DNA of 64,000 bases from Muscardinus avellanarius (lineage: Eukaryota > Chordata > Mammalia > Rodentia > Gliridae). Made by a program: the position numbers and the translations under genes. The stretch is from NCBI GenBank assembly GCA_963383645.1, contig OY726574.1, positions 59,580,394 through 59,644,393 on the forward strand, given 5' to 3'. Under the pieces are notes generated by a model. The model was not told where the DNA came from. It saw only the letters and a list, made by a program, of their open reading frames with translations, and ran no database searches. Numbering within the stretch: the stretch's first letter is position 1; each line of letters begins with the position of its first letter. Shown in pieces: positions 61,405 to 64,000 of the stretch.

Positions 61405-61718
61405 TGATTTCTGTGATGGGCCAAATGTCTGTGTCTGTCTCCAAATTCATATTCTGAAATCAAATCTCCAGTGGGATGCTATTTGGAGGTGGTTTTGAGT
61501 TGAGGGCATGAGGGTGGACAGTGGCGGTCATGAATGATAGTAGTGCCCTTATCATAGGAGGCCAGAGAATGCCTTCAGTTTCTTTCTGCCATGCATGGTC
61601 TGCAAGCCAGGAAGAGGGCCGTGGCCAGTACCCAGCCATGCCGGCACCTTGATCTCAAACTGCAAGAAGTAAATTTCTTCTCATAAGCTTCCAGTCTATG
61701 GTGCTTTGTCAGAGCAGC
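61405..61718 (+). mobile_element. old LTR- or DNA-transposon-like repeat inserted in L2
   Basis: gtgatgggccaaatgtctgt ... ggcaccttgatctcaaactg ... aagtaaatttcttctcata. The 3' order resembles an old mammalian repeat, perhaps MLT1-like. Family uncertain. Confidence 0.4.
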
Positions 61719-61729
61719 TCTCATAGGCA

Positions 61730-62005
61730 GAGGCAACTTCTAGGCCCTGGGGTGTCTGACCCCTGCCGGCCTCATGGGCGTGGATTCTTGCCCATTGTAC
61801 CTGGCCACACTGGATTTCCCCATCCTCCAAGTGACCCAGGCTCACTCTCATCTCTGGATTGTTGTCCCCCTGCTCCTCTCCTCATCCCTCACCAGCCTGT
61901 CCACGTCTCAGCTCTGACGTCCCTTCTCAGAGGCCTAACAACCCAGTCAGCAGAGACTGTGGGGCCAGCCCGAGAACCGCCATCATTTATAAAATGCACC
62001 TTAAC
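61730..62005 (+). repeat. L2-like relic, continuation
   Basis: ctcagctctgacgtcccttctcagaggccta-type L2 motif in a pyrimidine-rich context. Confidence 0.4.
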
Positions 62006-62009
62006 TTGA

Positions 62010-62799
62010 AAGGGTTGCTCACTTTATCAGTAGATTTTGACCAGTTGTAGTTTTTCCCCCATTAACATGTTCTTTAAAAGTGTTTGACTTGTGAAAAAGA
62101 TGAAATCTACCACACAAGGAAATTACCATTAATGGGACCATTCTATGTTTTGAAAAAGCTACTTTTGACAATTTTTGGTACAAAAACGATGGCCCTCATA
62201 TATCTTGAGATAGTCATTCAACACATTTCTGGAACATTTCTCATTAAAATACTCATTTTAATGCTGTTATGATGTGAAAACCTAGTATAATGTGGCATCA
62301 ATTAACAATATTTTATCACCCTTAAACATGAGAACCTTTTTTTCCTGAGTTTCCCAAAGCCACGTTTATTCATCAAGACTTAAGAAAGATTCACAGAGAC
62401 ACAGGACCAATAAAGAAGAGAAAATTACTATCAGTCTCACTGTGGGCAATTTAATTATCAAATTGTAAGAGAAAATGTATCATGGTCTAAAATTTCCACT
62501 TCAGGAGTAAATAAGTTTGTTATGCCAATAAAATTGAGACTGAGAGTAAAAAACTGCAAAAAAGAGTAGATGTCTCTGAGAAAAAGTGAACAAGATGTAC
62601 AATATTTTAAAAGCGATTAGAAACAAGAAAAAACCCCACTATGATTTAGGTTTGGAATATTCCCTGAAGAGCCACGTGTGGAAGGTTTAGTTTCAGAGCA
62701 GCAGCGTCCAGAGGTGGAGCTTGTAGGAAAACGTTGAGTCCCGAGGGCTAAGGCTTCAGCAGTGATCAGCCCACTGACACTCAGAATCTGAATGGGCAA
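62010..62799. other. unique AT-rich sequence
   Basis: Nothing is recognised. Confidence 0.4.
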
Positions 62800-63115
62800 T
62801 AGGGCAGTGGTGGAAATCGTCAGAGGGGGGACTAGTTGAAGAAGTGGATGCTTGAGGGTCTGCCCTTGGGAATGTCTCTTGTCCCTGCTTCTTCCTCAAC
62901 CCCTCATTCTCTGCTCCTGGCTACCATGTGAGGATCTTGGCTCTGCCAAAGCCTTCCACCATGGTGCTCAGCTCCACCACAGGCCCAGGGCATGGAGCCA
63001 GCCCACCGCGTATGGAGACCTCTGAAACTCTGAGCCGGAATTAACTTTTCCTCCTTTCAGTTGTTTTTTTTTTTTTCAGATGCTGTAACAGTGGCAAAAA
63101 GTTGACCAACACAAA
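62800..63115 (+). mobile_element. MaLR-type LTR (3' two thirds)
   Basis: cttgggaatgtctcttgtcc ... gaaactctgagccggaatta ... gttgaccaacacaaaa. The poly-T insertion at 63065-63078 is secondary. Confidence 0.65.
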
Positions 63116-64000
63116 ACGTGGGGGAAATGTATTGTGTGATATCAAAATGAGGTGGATAACCCCATGGTCTTTCTACGGGGAAAGGTTTCTGGAACCCCAT
63201 GGTGCTCTTGTCTGTGGAACACCTCATTGTATTTGAAAGCGGGGCCTAGAGAGAGCAGAACTTCTCTGAAAACCATCATGAAGAATTAGGGGAGGAATTC
63301 AGAGGGTGATCCAGGAAGTGCAGGGAGCGGGGATGACGAGAGGAGACTGAGTTAACGTGCACGAAGGAAGACTTAGTGAAAAACCTCCTTGAAAGGAGAG
63401 GATGGACAAGGGCTGGCCAAAGGGACATTTAAGGGCGATGCATATTATGGGATGCTATCTTGTTGGAAATATGCTGAGCCTGTCACCTTCCTAACGATCC
63501 TCCAACCTTTAGTAGAGTTGGCTTTGCATAATTGGGTGTGGGTGTGTTTAAGCTAAATTTCACATCTGTTTAGCAAGAAAGCAAGGAGAAACCATGGCCA
63601 TGAGAATATAAGCCTTTTAAGAACTCACAGGCCTCCTGCCTTTAGACATCCTCAGAGAATTTAACTCAACCTGATTACAGTTGTTAGAGACGATGCAAGC
63701 CACAGCGGCCCCTCTGACTCCAGAGAAGCTTCTGGAGGGCCGTGGGTGGGTGGGAAGGAGTACTGAAGAACATATTCTTGTGCATTCTAATATGAAAGGT
63801 TTCTGGTTCTTTGCAGAAGATAATATTAACTGGGAAGCCACGGTTTTTATCTTATTGTTTGAAGGACAGAATGTTTTCAAGGCTACATATCAATACCAGG
63901 ACATTTTTCATTGAGTTTTACAAAGCTACAACCTGCGCACTTGCTCAGGGAAAATAGAAACTTAAAATTAGTTGTACTGAGGAAAATTCCCTAAGGTGTG
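63116..64000. other. unique sequence
   Basis: Short overlapping frames near 63617-63914 on both strands have no recognised domain. Confidence 0.4.

Noticed and set aside
60000..64000. Search for the terminal exon of L3MBTL4, the expected upstream neighbour on the same strand
   Set aside because: No minus-strand frame with SAM- or MBT-domain-like sequence was found. The neighbour probably begins beyond this window.

Overview
This window is mammalian nuclear DNA, almost certainly from a rodent of the squirrel-related clade (Sciuridae, Aplodontiidae or Gliridae). The main reason is about 40 copies of a composite SINE in which a B1 (7SL-derived) half is fused to an ID (tRNA-derived) half, the B1-dID architecture known from that clade. 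Stand-alone ID elements, MIR and L2 relics, MaLR LTRs, an ERVL fragment, L1 fragments and long dinucleotide microsatellites complete a typical rodent intergenic landscape. I cannot name the species.

I can support only one protein-coding gene. It is TMEM200C on the minus strand (28544-30199), an intact 551-codon, two-pass membrane protein gene whose whole coding sequence lies in one very GC-rich exon. A branch point, pyrimidine tract and AG acceptor lie just upstream of the start codon. A consensus GTAAGT donor lies about 2.85 kb further upstream, inside a second CpG island (about 32.5-34.2 kb). I infer a non-coding first exon and a promoter in that island. Candidate poly(A) signals lie about 0.8 kb past the stop. 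In human the gene sits between EPB41L3 and L3MBTL4 on 18p (recalled, not checked); I find no exon of either neighbour.

Layout. 1-24 kb: AT-rich intergenic DNA dense in SINEs, with an old MaLR LTR (about 4.1-4.5 kb), an ERVL internal fragment broken by nested SINEs (about 12.7-15.25 kb), and two SINE-free stretches (9.75-11.8 kb and 19.1-22.6 kb) that may hold conserved regulatory sequence. 24-38.7 kb: a block of about 15 kb around TMEM200C with no recognisable lineage-specific SINE, L1 or LTR, only a few ancient MIR relics. 38.7-64 kb: repeat-dense again, with L1 3' fragments, at least five MaLR LTRs, hAT-type and MER2/Tigger-type DNA transposon relics, L2 pieces, and several very young SINE copies with perfect target-site duplications.

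I found no RNA gene, no CRISPR array and no undescribed gene system. The most interesting signals are the repeat-free shell around TMEM200C, the inferred spliced 5' UTR, a young SINE subfamily with a diagnostic ID half, a 20-bp tandem repeat ending in a perfect 10-bp hairpin (22176-22264), and a duplicated 26-bp hairpin unit in the CpG island (32821-32881). Repeat family names rest on recognition by eye and need RepeatMasker confirmation.
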